A stretch of DNA of 64,000 nt from DAIDKA01 sp036498905 (GCA_036498905.1 DASYER010000108.1:1-64000); one strand, 5' to 3'; numbered from the stretch's first letter, positions 36,095-45,260 are shown. Numbers and translations are program-made. The notes: generated by a model not told the origin, from the sequence alone.

Positions 36095-36403
36095 GGTGCA
36101 ACTCCCAGCCGGTAGGACGGCTCTGTCATGGGTGAATAGCCGACATTCTAGCTTTCACCAAGTTGCTCCAGACGCTTTTGCGATTGCCCATGCCCTGCAT
36201 TAACCGCAGACCTGTACCAGGCTATTGCGGACTTCAAGTTATACAAGTGCTCGGGTGGCTTGCAGAATCAAGCCGCCTGGATAGATCGCGATAGATATTC
36301 TTACGCACAGCCCAAGTCGCAGGCGGGGCGCGGTTTCTATGCTGCTTCGTTGGCGATTCCTCACACAGGAACGTCGCCTCATCACGAGATGCGGGTTCCA
36401 GTT

Positions 36404-36472
36404 ATGAAGCTGAGTGAAATGCTTACAAGACAACCGCGTATGACGGTATGTCCTGAGGATACGGCTGAATAG
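36404..36472 (+). pseudogene. Possible CBS-domain N-terminal remnant
   Basis: A 22-codon frame reading MKLSEMLTRQP ... VCPEDTAE then stop, strongly like the first 22 residues of CBS-domain proteins (V-x-D-x-M-T-x-x-P-x-T-V-x-P-x-D-T). The rest of the domain is absent. It is the only recognisable item in the 436-bp gap between 36095 and 36530; the rest of that gap shows nothing I can name. Confidence 0.35.
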
Positions 36473-36530
36473 GTAGGCGATTGAGCCCCGCTGGCGCCTG
36501 CAGGAGCGCAGACGCCAGCCGAGCTGCGGT

Positions 36531-37220
36531 CTAAGGCGTGATACGTGTTGCCGTGATCGTGCCGACAATGACGAAGGCCACCGGCGCCGCGCTGATGTCC
36601 GTGATCGATGTCTTGGTGCCGTCGTTGACGTACTGAGTGAGGCGGAATACACCGCTGTAGCTGTTTCCGTGATTGGTCAGGTTCACAGTCTCTTGAATGT
36701 TGGCGGGTCCTAAGGCCTGGAACGCCTCATCGACACCACCGGCAAGCCCGCTCCAGGACTGCGTGACGCCAGGCTGGTACTGCGGAATCCACGACAGCGC
36801 CCAGTGATTCAGCCGGTAGCTTTCGATGCCGACCTGTTTCCACACGCCCATGCAGAAGGCGCCACTGGCCGGCGCGCGCCCCGAATTCATCAGTTCAGTG
36901 CCATCGTCGTGCCATGTGGCATAGCCCGCATCGACCGGGGTACCGTCGGGCAGCGGCAGCGCACCGGCAGGCGCGTTACGACCCATGTTGCCGAGCGCAG
37001 TGAACTTGAATTCCCACAGCCCGGTGATGCCGGCGGAAATGAACGGGCCGAAAAAGTTGGTGCGTACCAGTTGGCCGCCATTGTCACCGCGATACAGCAT
37101 CGGTTTCATACCCGTGGTGCCGAGACTCTCCGGACCACAGCCCGCGAGGGCAGCGTCGGTACACAGCAGCAGGCCCGCGAACGTGACGACCGCGGTCATG
37201 GATTTGAGCATAAGTTTCAT
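36531..37220 (-). CDS. Secreted protein of unknown function
   Basis: Protein of 229 aa with a signal peptide from ATG 37220 (MKLMLKSMTAVVTFAGLLLC, cleaved near ALAGC); GGGAGAG lies 6 bp upstream, which rules out the ATG at 37244. The mature protein is mixed alpha/beta with conserved-looking aromatic segments (GLWEFKFTALGNMG, GYATWHDDGTELMNSGR, FCMGVWKQVG, NHWALSWIPQY, YSGVFRLTQYVNDG). This pattern resembles exported lipocalin-like proteins found beside oxidoreductases, but I cannot assign a family with confidence. It is divergent from the LytS-type kinase gene. Confidence 0.65.
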   Translation of the reverse strand: MKLMLKSMTAVVTFAGLLLCTDAALAGCGPESLGTTGMKPMLYRGDNGGQLVRTNFFGPFISAGITGLWEFKFTALGNMGRNAPAGALPLPDGTPVDAGYATWHDDGTELMNSGRAPASGAFCMGVWKQVGIESYRLNHWALSWIPQYQPGVTQSWSGLAGGVDEAFQALGPANIQETVNLTNHGNSYSGVFRLTQYVNDGTKTSITDISAAPVAFVIVGTITATRITP

Positions 37221-37470
37221 CGAATCTCTCCCTTGTTGGACCATCCCGGGGGGGAAGAATCACGGTCCGCACGTGCGCGCGCCGCGACTATCCGACGAAT
37301 GGCGGCAATTCAGGTGTGAATGCGTTATGCAGAGCATGAATGGGAGATGCCGCCCCAGGGCGCCTTACAGCACCTTGCGCGCGGCAAATTGGACGGCTTG
37401 CGGCTTGGCGTCGCCGCGAAGGGTTGGCTAGTATCGGGCCGCTGCGCTGGCGCACATAACGAGACAGAAC

Positions 37471-38556
37471 GTGAACACCCGGGCAATCGATACCGCACTG
37501 CCGCAACCGCGACTCCTGAATTGGGACCGCCTGCGCGGTCTCTACAACGGTGTCGGGTATGTGGTGGTAGTGAGCATCATTCTGGACGTGTGGTGGTCCA
37601 TTCAGGCCTGCCTGCCGCAACTCTTCGGCGGGCATCTACGGCAGTTTGCGCACGATTTCCTGATCTACTCCCTGATGTCGCTGTACGCGATGGTGCCTGG
37701 CCCGCTCGTCATCCCGCCACTGGTGAATCTCGCACCTCGCAGCGGCGCGGTGCGCGTCGGGTTCCTGCTGCTGGCCGTACTGCCCATGTCCTGGTGGTGC
37801 CTGGCTGTGGTTGAAGGGGTTCATTTCGGCTGGAACTGGTCCAGCGCCGGCTATGCGCTGGATGGCCTGCTCACCACCGGCATCGTGACCGGTGTATGCG
37901 CCTACCATGGCTATTCGCGCGAAGCGGCCGATTCCCTGTTGCGCACCCGGATCGGGCGCACACGGATGAGCTCAGAACTGCAGCGCGCGCAGCTGCGGCT
38001 ACTGCGGGCGCAGATTGAGCCGCATTTCCTGTTCAATACTCTCTCAGTGGTGCGCGCCCTGGCGCGCAACGATCGCAAGGCGACCGTGGAGATGCTCGAC
38101 AATCTCATCCACTATTTCGCCGCGGCATTGCCGCGATGGAGCAGCGATGAAGTGTCACTCTCCCAGGAGATCGAGCTTATCGAGGCATATCTGTCGATTT
38201 ACCGTGCGCGCATGGGAGCGCGGCTCACGTACGAGATTTCGCTTGCCGAGGACTGGGGGCGGATACGTGTGCCCTCGATGATTCTGCTGACGTTAGTCGA
38301 GAATTCGCTGAAACATGGGGTGGGGCCGACCCTGGAGGGAGGATCCATTCGCATCAGCGGCATGCGCGGGGGCGATTGGCTGCGCCTGATGGTTGCAGAT
38401 TCTGGCCGCGGGCTGGATCTTCGCCAAGGCTACGGATCTGGCCTGGCCAATGTGCGGCAGCGACTGCTCATGATGTACGGCCCGAAGGCCGCGCTGTCGC
38501 TGCAGCGCGCGCAGCCCCACGGAGTCGTAGCCAGCATCATGGTGCCGGCGCCATGA
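37471..38556 (+). CDS. LytS/YehU-type sensor histidine kinase
   Basis: Membrane sensor kinase of 361 aa. Four hydrophobic segments (about 30-145) precede a His_kinase domain: phospho-acceptor His185 in RAQIEPHFLFNTLSVV, LIHYFAAALPRW, EIELIEAYLSIYRARMG, and an ATPase domain with ILLTLVENSLKHGV and the G-rich GYGSGLANVRQRL. The start is GTG 37471 with GAGACAG upstream. The stop overlaps the next gene by ATGA, and that gene overlaps the LytTR regulator, so three genes are translationally coupled. Its partner is the LytTR regulator at 39182. The stimulus is unknown. Confidence 0.92.
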   Translation: MNTRAIDTALPQPRLLNWDRLRGLYNGVGYVVVVSIILDVWWSIQACLPQLFGGHLRQFAHDFLIYSLMSLYAMVPGPLVIPPLVNLAPRSGAVRVGFLLLAVLPMSWWCLAVVEGVHFGWNWSSAGYALDGLLTTGIVTGVCAYHGYSREAADSLLRTRIGRTRMSSELQRAQLRLLRAQIEPHFLFNTLSVVRALARNDRKATVEMLDNLIHYFAAALPRWSSDEVSLSQEIELIEAYLSIYRARMGARLTYEISLAEDWGRIRVPSMILLTLVENSLKHGVGPTLEGGSIRISGMRGGDWLRLMVADSGRGLDLRQGYGSGLANVRQRLLMMYGPKAALSLQRAQPHGVVASIMVPAP

Positions 38557-39200
38557 GGTCCTTCCTGCGTGCCGTGTTATCCGGCGTGACCTGGCGGGCC
38601 GTGCTGGTAACGCAAACGCTCGGTGTACTGTTCGCACTGACGCCCTGGCTGGAGCACTGGCCGCACACGCCGGCGAATACTCTGCAACACGGACTCATTC
38701 ATGAGGCACTGGCGGGAGCCTTTCTGATGTTTGCCGCCTTTGCCGGGGATGAGGCCGTACGGCGGGGCTGGATGGTGCGGCGCGCCTTCATCGTAGTCCT
38801 GCTCGCGGCATCCACGGCGACGGCCCTCGCCGGCTGGGTCATCGAGCCGACGCTGCTGTTTCGCGATCCGTACCTGGAGTTACAGCATACCGTCACGGCG
38901 TTCTTCGACGTGGGCGCCATATGGGGTATGGCGCTGCTGGTCTACCTCAACCGGCAAAGTGCCGCACGCCTGTTGTCCAGTGTCCGCGGCGACGAGTTGG
39001 ACCGGGCACAGGCCGAACGGCGTCTCATCGCCTCCGATATCGCGGCTGTCGAGGTACAGATAGATCCCGCCGCAGTATCGCGACAGCTACAGATGGTGCG
39101 AAATCTCTACGCTGCCGACGATCCGAGCGCGGAAAACGGCTTGGAAACGCTGATCAACGATTTGCGCGAAAGGGTCGCGCAATGCGCCCGCGTCCCATGA
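38553..39200 (+). CDS. LytS-like membrane protein lacking kinase catalytic parts
   Basis: Protein of 215 aa. Four membrane helices (about 10-145) resemble the sensor part of the preceding kinase. They are followed by AAVEVQIDPAAVSRQLQMV and GLETLINDLRERVAQ, which align by eye with the kinase's RAQIEPHFLFNTLSVV and MLDNLIHYFAAAL. The phospho-acceptor His-Phe is replaced by Ala-Ala and no ATPase domain follows. It therefore looks like a degenerate paralogue that keeps membrane and dimerisation helices only. It is coupled on both sides (ATGA with the kinase; 19-bp overlap with the regulator) and may form hetero-oligomers with the kinase. Confidence 0.7.
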   Translation: MRSFLRAVLSGVTWRAVLVTQTLGVLFALTPWLEHWPHTPANTLQHGLIHEALAGAFLMFAAFAGDEAVRRGWMVRRAFIVVLLAASTATALAGWVIEPTLLFRDPYLELQHTVTAFFDVGAIWGMALLVYLNRQSAARLLSSVRGDELDRAQAERRLIASDIAAVEVQIDPAAVSRQLQMVRNLYAADDPSAENGLETLINDLRERVAQCARVP

Positions 39201-39952
39201 AACCCGCGACGGCGGTGATTGCTGAAGACGAGCCGCTGGTCCGTCAGGAACTGCGCCACACGCTGGGCGAGATGTGGCCACAGCTGAGCATCGTGGCGGA
39301 GGCGGCCGATGGAATGGAGGCCCTGAGTGCCGTGGCCCGCTTCTCCCCCGATGTGCTGTTCCTGGATATCCAGATGCCAGGGCTGAATGGTCTGGATGTC
39401 GCGCAGCGGCTGAACGGCAACGCGCACGTGGTGTTCGTCACCGCATTCGACCAGTACGCCGTCGCGGCCTTCGAACAAGGCGCACTCGACTACGTGTTGA
39501 AGCCAATTTCGGCGCTTCGCATGCAACTTACCATCGAGCGCTTGCGCGCTCGCCTGTCGGAACCGCCGGCGGATCTGACCAGGATCGCGGGCCTGCTGAA
39601 GGATATGGTTCCAGCCGAATCAAGGTATCTGAAATGGCTCACCGTCCCGGTGGGCCAGGAGCTGCGGGTGGTGGCCGTCGGTGAAATTTCCTACCTGCGC
39701 GCCGACAACAAGTACACCACGGTCGTCACGCCTTTTGGCTCCTTCCTGATGAGCCCGTCGCTGCGTCAAATGAAGGAGAAGCTCGATCCGCAGGTGTTCT
39801 GGCAGATCCATCGCAGCGTGGTGGTCAATGTCGGCGCCATCGATCGGATCTACCGCTCATTCCGCGGGTCGCTGGAAGTGAAGCTCAAGGACCGGGGCGA
39901 ACTGCTGCCTGTGAGCGCAGCGCACGCGCATCTGTTCCGGGAGTCGCTCTAG
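39182..39952 (+). CDS. LytTR-family response regulator
   Basis: DNA-binding response regulator of 256 aa. Receiver domain: IAEDEPLVRQEL (acidic pair), acceptor Asp62 in DVLFLDIQMPGLNG, and the Lys in DYVLKPISALRMQ. C-terminal LytTR domain: RVVAVGEISYLRADNKYTTVV, TPFGSFLMSPSLRQMKEKL and IHRSVVVNVGAIDRIYRSF. ATG 39182 has AGGG 8 bp upstream; ATG 39197 forms an ATGA overlap with the preceding stop, and either may be used. It is the output partner of the LytS-type kinase at 37471. Targets are unknown; the divergent secreted-protein gene at 36531 is a candidate. Confidence 0.93.
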   Translation: MRPRPMKPATAVIAEDEPLVRQELRHTLGEMWPQLSIVAEAADGMEALSAVARFSPDVLFLDIQMPGLNGLDVAQRLNGNAHVVFVTAFDQYAVAAFEQGALDYVLKPISALRMQLTIERLRARLSEPPADLTRIAGLLKDMVPAESRYLKWLTVPVGQELRVVAVGEISYLRADNKYTTVVTPFGSFLMSPSLRQMKEKLDPQVFWQIHRSVVVNVGAIDRIYRSFRGSLEVKLKDRGELLPVSAAHAHLFRESL

Positions 39953-40875
39953 CCCTTCCTCGGCAATGCCTTGAGCCATTTCAGCAGCGGTCCGGTCAGC
40001 TGCTCATCAGATGTGCCGACCGCCATGCCCTCCGAGAAGTGGTTGGAGTCCTTCAGCTCCACCGAAGTCGGGCAGCGACTCTTGGTCTGGCAAATGCCCT
40101 GGATCAGGGCGCTCGCCGTGGCTTTCATCGGCGGCGGATCGAACTGCGCATAACCATAGAACAGCGGGTAGGGACTGGCGGTCAGGCGGGTGATCTGTCC
40201 CTGCGCCGAGCCGAGATCGGCATTCTGACCATAGTAGGTGTTCGGTCGCGCGGTCGGGGCCGTGGAATACGCCGGCGAAAGCAAGATCACGCCTTTGACC
40301 GAGGACGCCTCCGCGCCCCGCACCTCAGGATGGGCGGCGTAGTCGGCAACATGGTTGGCGCCAGCCGAGTGGCCGAACAGCACGATACGGTTTGGATCGC
40401 CGCCGTAGCGTGCGATATTCGCATGGGTCCAGGCGATCGCCGCGGCCAGGTCGGTGGCCCCTGCCGGCCAGGGGTCCTTGGGTGCCAGACGGTAGTCGAT
40501 ATTGACCCCGACCATGCCGTTCTTGGCGGCCCAAAGGGTGATGTTGTCAGGATAGAAATCGCCGTGCTTGTCGCCGCGCGTGAAGCCGCCGCCATGCACG
40601 AACAGGAGCACCGGAAGCTTCTTGCCTTTGGCCCCGTCGGATGCGAACACGTCGAGCTTCTGCAGGGGGTCGGAGCCGTAGGCGATATCGCGCTCAATGC
40701 TCACACCGGCCCAGGCCTCCTTCGGAAACAGCGGCGCGTAGAGCTTGCTGACGCTGGGGTCCATGGCCTGACCCGCGGCGCGCACCTTCTCGGCGATGTT
40801 GGCGGGAACCTGCGCCTGGCTCGCCGTGGCGAGCACTACCAAGGCGCACCCGGCCGCAATGAGTCCTGTCTTCAT
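39949..40875 (-). CDS. Exported alpha/beta-hydrolase (HSL/BD-FAE-like esterase)
   Basis: Secreted or periplasmic esterase of 308 aa with a signal peptide (MKTGLIAAGCALVVLATASQ). Oxyanion-hole motif FVHGGGFTRGD, nucleophile elbow LFGHSAGANHVADY (Ser), an acidic residue near YAQFDPPP and the catalytic His in KDSNHFSEGM are present. The HGGG plus G-x-S-A-G combination places it in the hormone-sensitive-lipase/BD-FAE group acting on short esters. It is convergent with the LytTR gene, sharing 4 bp at the stops. Confidence 0.9.
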   Translation of the reverse strand: MKTGLIAAGCALVVLATASQAQVPANIAEKVRAAGQAMDPSVSKLYAPLFPKEAWAGVSIERDIAYGSDPLQKLDVFASDGAKGKKLPVLLFVHGGGFTRGDKHGDFYPDNITLWAAKNGMVGVNIDYRLAPKDPWPAGATDLAAAIAWTHANIARYGGDPNRIVLFGHSAGANHVADYAAHPEVRGAEASSVKGVILLSPAYSTAPTARPNTYYGQNADLGSAQGQITRLTASPYPLFYGYAQFDPPPMKATASALIQGICQTKSRCPTSVELKDSNHFSEGMAVGTSDEQLTGPLLKWLKALPRKG

Positions 40876-41044
40876 CCCGATACTCCTTAGTGTTCCGATC
40901 TGTCGCCGGTTCCGAGGCTCACAGGATAGGGGCGGGTTCGGACGGCCGTCAATTCGGCATTTGCCAGCTCGCCCGCAAAGGCTCTGAGGCCATGAGCCTA
41001 TGACCCGGACCGCATCAGCCAGGAACCCCTCGACTTAGCTCTCG

Positions 41045-43204
41045 TCAACTCGGCGCACGCGTCACGATCAGAGCATCGAGCGCTACGACGCCTTGGCCCC
41101 TGGAGAAGGCGACCAGAGGATTGATATCAAGCTCGGTGACTTCCGGGTGGGCCAACATCAGCCGACCGACGGCCTGTATGGCGGCCGCTACGGCCTCCAG
41201 GTCCACGGCCTCCTGGCCTCGAAACCCCTCCAACACCTTATGTGCTTTGAGCTTCAAGATTTCCTTGATGATCGCCGGTCTTTGCAGATTGGGTGCGAGC
41301 ATGCGTACATCCCCGAGTGCCTCGACCCAGATGCCCCCGAGACCCACCATGACGGTCGGTCCCCAATTCGCATCCCGGCTGGCCCCGACCACCAGTTCAA
41401 GACCGCGCGGTGACATCGACTCGACCAGCATGCCGTCCAGCACCAATGACGGGTGCGCGCGATGAATGCTGGCTTCGATGCTGCCCCACGCGACGCGCAG
41501 TGCTCGTTCATCAGCAAGATTCAACACAACACCGCCGGCGTCGCTCTTGTGGGATAGAGCGGCCGCCTGGGCCTTGAGCACTACCGGAAATCCGATGCGG
41601 ATCGCGATACTCACGGCCTCATCGCAGCTGCGGGCAAGGGCCCCGGCCGGCGTTTTGATCCCGATTGCCGCCAACACCTGCTTGCCCAGCCATTCAGGCT
41701 GGGTGCCCATCGCGAGTTTCGGCAGCCCGGTGTACCGGACGGGCGCATCGACGGACACCGGCCGGGTCCACTGCTCGTAGCACTGTGCAAGGCGCGCCAG
41801 CGCACGGACCGCGCGTTCGTGGGAGCGCATCAGGACGATGTCGCCGGCACTCGCAAGCTGCAGAAGCTGCGGCGTTAGCGGCCGGTCCTCGCCGTGAATC
41901 ACATATATCGCCGGCTTTCTGCAATCCTGGCGGGCCGCCAGATACGACTCCATCCAGTCAAAGCCCATCGCCGGATCCGCAAACGGAAGCGAGACGACGA
42001 GACTTCCCACCGCCGGATCGGCAAGCAGCGCTCCCACCGCGCTGCCGACCAACTGCGGCTTCCAGGCGATCAATGTGCCGATATCGAGGGGATTTCGAAC
42101 CAGCAGAAAATCCGGCAATTCCGGGCGCAGCCGCGCCACCGTGTCCGCGGACAGCGCCGGAATTTCGAAGGCCAGATCCTCGATGTAGTCCTCAGTCAAT
42201 GCACACAGTGCACCCGAGGCCGTCAGCACACCCAGTCCGCCACTGATGGGTGAAGGAGATCGCAGCAGCAGCTGTCCCACGTCCATCAGTTCCTCCAGCG
42301 TCTCGACCACCGCCACGCCTGCCTGCTGGACCGCGACACTCATGGCCGCCAGATTCCCTGCCAGGGCTCCCGTGTGTGAACTCGTGGCGGCTTTACCCTT
42401 CTCACTCGTTCCGGAGTGCAGCAACACGATTCGTTTGCCGTTCGCCTGCGCCTTTTGCGCCGCATATAGAAACGAGCCAGGGGACAGGATCTGTTCGGCG
42501 TAAACGACGATCACCAAGGTCCGCGCGTCATCCGCCAGAAACACCATGACGTCGCTGAGATTGAGGCAGGCCTCATTCCCGGTCGTCAACATGTATGAAA
42601 TCGGTACCGATCGGGCCTGCAGCGAAGCGCTGATATGGGCACCGATGCCGCCACTTTGCGCCACGATCGCCAAAGCCGGTCCGGAATCTGCCGCCAGCTG
42701 CGGTGCCGACTTAAGATCGATCAACATCACATGAAAACTGTCGACGAAATTGAAGTATCCGACGGTGTTGGGACCGAGCAGCGTCACGCCCCCCTCTTTT
42801 GCGATCTGCGCCAGCTCCTCTTGTTGCGCACGCCCGGCGGCGCCCATTTCTGCGAACCCTGATGCAAAGGACACGGCGCTGTGCACCTTGCGCTCAATGC
42901 ATTGAACCAACGCCTCCTTCAACGCCTCGGCCGGAACCATCAGGATGGCGAGATCAACGCCCGCGGGCAGATCGGTGATGCTGGTGAGTACACGGCGACC
43001 GGCCACCTCGCCACCCGACCTCCCAACCGGATAGATGACCCCCGAGTATCCGGCCGCAAGGAGGTTATTCAGTACCACCTGTCCGGCAGACCCCGGCTTG
43101 GATGACATGCCGATGATCGCGACGGTCCGGGGACGTACCAGTCCCTCAATTCCCGACGCCAATTCAGTGGCACGGCTGGCTGCCGCGCTATTCGACGTGT
43201 TCAT
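41045..43204 (-). CDS. ADP-forming acyl-CoA synthetase (acetate-CoA ligase family)
   Basis: Cytosolic enzyme of 719 aa with fused alpha and beta domains: CoA-binding fold (TVAIIGMSSKPGSAGQVVLN), Succ_CoA-ligase-like domains with LLGPNTVGYFNF and a SSHTGALAGN motif whose His would be phosphorylated, and a C-terminal ATP-grasp domain (FPVVLKAQAAALSHKSDAGG, HPEVTELDINPLVAF). No GNAT acetyltransferase domain is attached, unlike Pat-type fusions. The reaction is expected to be reversible acyl-CoA + ADP + Pi to acid + CoA + ATP; the acid is unknown. A TATATA-like -10 lies about 45 bp upstream of the ATG. Confidence 0.9.
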   Translation of the reverse strand: MNTSNSAAASRATELASGIEGLVRPRTVAIIGMSSKPGSAGQVVLNNLLAAGYSGVIYPVGRSGGEVAGRRVLTSITDLPAGVDLAILMVPAEALKEALVQCIERKVHSAVSFASGFAEMGAAGRAQQEELAQIAKEGGVTLLGPNTVGYFNFVDSFHVMLIDLKSAPQLAADSGPALAIVAQSGGIGAHISASLQARSVPISYMLTTGNEACLNLSDVMVFLADDARTLVIVVYAEQILSPGSFLYAAQKAQANGKRIVLLHSGTSEKGKAATSSHTGALAGNLAAMSVAVQQAGVAVVETLEELMDVGQLLLRSPSPISGGLGVLTASGALCALTEDYIEDLAFEIPALSADTVARLRPELPDFLLVRNPLDIGTLIAWKPQLVGSAVGALLADPAVGSLVVSLPFADPAMGFDWMESYLAARQDCRKPAIYVIHGEDRPLTPQLLQLASAGDIVLMRSHERAVRALARLAQCYEQWTRPVSVDAPVRYTGLPKLAMGTQPEWLGKQVLAAIGIKTPAGALARSCDEAVSIAIRIGFPVVLKAQAAALSHKSDAGGVVLNLADERALRVAWGSIEASIHRAHPSLVLDGMLVESMSPRGLELVVGASRDANWGPTVMVGLGGIWVEALGDVRMLAPNLQRPAIIKEILKLKAHKVLEGFRGQEAVDLEAVAAAIQAVGRLMLAHPEVTELDINPLVAFSRGQGVVALDALIVTRAPS

Positions 43205-43314
43205 GTTGGTTATTTTCGCCCGGCCTCAACTCTTGCAGGGGGTAAGTATATAAAGAGGAATTGGGGGCGTAACCATAAGACGCCATCCTTTCTATCGCCT
43301 CATGACCTCCCTTC

Positions 43315-43713
43315 TCACCTAACGCTCCGCAGAGCCAGTCGGCCACCCACCCAGACACAGGGTATGCCCGCGATCATGACCGCGAGCGGATACCAAGCCG
43401 GGCCTAGCTCCGGCCCACCATTTAGATAGAAGCCGACCACGCCGGCAAGGCTTATCGCCATGCCGATGCCCGCCAGAATCCAGGCATGGCGCCAGGGACG
43501 ATTGGGGGCGAGACGGACGGTGACGTAGCCTCCAGCGACCGTAAAGATTGCGCGATAGGTCCAAGCAACCACGTACAAGGCGTCCGACATGCGGTGCGGC
43601 GAGCTCGGGAATATCGCGGTGGCCCGCATCAGGCCGTCGGTGGCAATGGACGCGGCCGCCGTAACCAGAAAGCCGGCGGCCACGGCAACTGTACTGGCGG
43701 CCCAGGGCTTCAA
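43315..43713 (-). CDS. Small four-helix membrane protein
   Basis: Integral membrane protein of 132 aa with four predicted helices (STVAVAAGFLVTAAASIA, YRAIFTVAGGYVTVRLA, AWILAGIGMAISLAGVVGF, WYPLAVMIAGIPCVWVGG). The start is TTG at 43713, without a strong ribosome-binding site. No family with known function is recognised. It is a single gene between the acyl-CoA synthetase and the lipoprotein pair. Confidence 0.65.
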   Translation of the reverse strand: MKPWAASTVAVAAGFLVTAAASIATDGLMRATAIFPSSPHRMSDALYVVAWTYRAIFTVAGGYVTVRLAPNRPWRHAWILAGIGMAISLAGVVGFYLNGGPELGPAWYPLAVMIAGIPCVWVGGRLALRSVR

Positions 43714-43749
43714 GACAGGCTACCTTTACGCCCTAGCTGCGCGTGTGGG

Positions 43750-44286
43750 TCAAAGTTGCAGCGCCGCCATTTCAGTCAGCGCCTGCTGAATGTTGGCCTT
43801 GGCGGCGCCCTCATTGGCGAGCCGCAGGCGCTCGACGCCGGCGAACGCAGCGCTTGCCTTGGCCGTGTATTCACTGGCGACGTTCTTGGTCCAGACGCTC
43901 TTGTTGGAGTTGGTATCGGCCAGCGTGTAAGTCACCTCCATCTTGACCGTCATCGAGAAACCCATCATCGGTTGGTCGACTTTGCCGATGAACGCCGTGA
44001 GCTTGTAACGTCCACCATTGTCGCTGACAGTGCTGAAGAGCTCCGAATTCTTGATCGAATCGCGCAGGGCCTGCCCAAAGGCGTCATTCGAGATCTGCGA
44101 GGCACCTGCCGCGGAGGTTTCCTTGCCGCCAGCGACCACGACCGATACATCACTACTGCTTCGATGTGCCACCGCGACTTTCTCGGCCACCATCGCTTCG
44201 GGCTTGGCGGCGGTCGCGCAGCCAACGAGCAGACAGACTGCGGCGATCGGTGCGGCGAAGGCGATACTGCGCTTGCTCAACTTCAT
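43750..44286 (-). CDS. Putative lipoprotein of unknown function
   Basis: Outer-membrane-type lipoprotein of 178 aa: signal and lipobox LLVGCATAAKPE. The mature part has an FGQALRDSIKNSELFSTV segment, a beta-strand block (YKLTAFIGKVDQPMMGFSMT, VKMEVTYTLADTNSN) and a helical end. The pattern (small-molecule-style curli or LptE-like fold with ALRDSI ... S-x-L-F) is seen in several unnamed envelope lipoproteins. The ATG overlaps the stop of the upstream lipoprotein gene by ATGA, so they act as a pair. Confidence 0.75.
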   Translation of the reverse strand: MKLSKRSIAFAAPIAAVCLLVGCATAAKPEAMVAEKVAVAHRSSSDVSVVVAGGKETSAAGASQISNDAFGQALRDSIKNSELFSTVSDNGGRYKLTAFIGKVDQPMMGFSMTVKMEVTYTLADTNSNKSVWTKNVASEYTAKASAAFAGVERLRLANEGAAKANIQQALTEMAALQL

Positions 44287-44702
44287 TTGAATACGACTCC
44301 CAGTGTTTCCTCGACCATGCCCTCGGGCGATTTGCGCTGCAGCGACGGGCGCATGACTTCGCCGTTGGCGAGAATCGCGCCGGTCGCACCGTCATGTACT
44401 TGAATGCTCAGCTTGATCATGTACATCGTGATGTCCCACATCCATCGGTCCTCATAGGTCACGATGGCATCAACCGGCAACGCCGGTGTCGGCGCATCCC
44501 CGGACGTACATTGAAACCCGAGGGTCACCAGCCGTTTGGATATCAGCTTCTCGATGCCGCGCTCATCTTCGGGCACCCGCACCACGTAAACCGTCTTCAG
44601 CCTGTGAAGATCCGCATCCGGTGCTCGTGAGGAATTGGCGGTGGCACATGCCGCGAGCAAGGCAGCCGCGAGCAAGATGGCCAAGTGGGCCAAGCGTTTC
44701 AC
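44283..44702 (-). CDS. Putative lipoprotein, Sbal_3080-like
   Basis: Protein of 139 aa with lipobox LLAACATAN. The mature part (LKTVYVVRVPEDERGIEKLI, SKRLVTLGFQCTSG, AIVTYEDRWMWDITMYM, IKLSIQVHDGATGAILANGE) resembles the Sbal_3080 lipoprotein family, where a Y-x-D-x-W-x-W-D core is conserved. The function is unknown. It is the first gene of a coupled two-lipoprotein unit. Confidence 0.78.
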   Translation of the reverse strand: MKRLAHLAILLAAALLAACATANSSRAPDADLHRLKTVYVVRVPEDERGIEKLISKRLVTLGFQCTSGDAPTPALPVDAIVTYEDRWMWDITMYMIKLSIQVHDGATGAILANGEVMRPSLQRKSPEGMVEETLGVVFK

Positions 44703-44778
44703 GTGTACCTCCCTGTACAGAAATTAGTCCGTTGCCAGGCTTAAGCGTGGCTACTGTAGCAAATATTTCTAATTGTAA

Positions 44779-44958
44779 ACAGCTCCGGAAATCTCGGATC
44801 CGGTGCGCCAAGAAGCCAGGGTGGTCGGCGAGATTTTCTCAATGGCACCGGGTGCTGGAGTTTGCGGACAGAAGTTTTCCAATACGCGCATCTCGTACTA
44901 CGCCGCCTGGATCGACAGCGTGACTGATGCGGACTTGAACGGCTCCGGCGGCCACTAA
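44779..44958 (+). other. Open-frame stretch, possible gene remnant in the 44.70-45.07 kb gap
   Basis: Between the lipoprotein pair and the 45068 gene a 59-codon frame begins directly after a stop without ATG (GTG at 44803) and ends with ISYYAAWIDSVTDADLNGSG. It reads like the end of a larger protein but matches nothing I can name. The rest of this 365-bp gap shows only a short CCTCCGC/GCGGGGG hairpin just downstream without a T-run. Confidence 0.25.
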
Positions 44959-45067
44959 CCTCCGCCGAAAGCGGGGGCATAAGCCCTAACCTGTCCAGGC
45001 AGCGAAATCTGACACAGCACCGGGGGCTTCGGAGGAACGACACCGTCCGAGGCAATGATCATACTTG

Positions 45068-45238
45068 ATGGGTATGCCATTCAAATCGACGCTGTGTATC
45101 ACGACACTGATGCTCCTAGGCGCGTGCAACCGTCAGGCTCCGCCGCCTGCACCGGTGGGCCGGATCCTTCCTCCCCCTGCTTCGGAGCAACCATCCTCGC
45201 CGCAGCCGTCCGCTCCGCCGCAACCGAGGCCGCAGTGA
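45068..45238 (+). CDS. Tiny proline-rich lipoprotein
   Basis: 56-codon gene. The product begins GMPFKSTLCITTLMLLGAC, with lipobox LLGAC about residue 20, and the mature peptide is only about 37 residues, nearly all Pro, Ala, Ser and Gln (RQAPPPAPVG ... PPQPRPQ). Such short proline-rich lipoproteins are typical outer-membrane-attached peptides of unknown role. An internal ATG at 45074 may be the true start. It ends 22 bp before the DNA ligase gene. Confidence 0.6.
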   Translation: MGMPFKSTLCITTLMLLGACNRQAPPPAPVGRILPPPASEQPSSPQPSAPPQPRPQ

Positions 45239-45260
45239 ACCTGCTCTTCCCGCGGCTCGA

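Noticed and set aside
41045..43204. Reading the acyl-CoA synthetase as a Pat-type protein acetyltransferase
   Set aside because: No GNAT domain is present at either end; only CoA-binding, ligase and ATP-grasp parts are seen.
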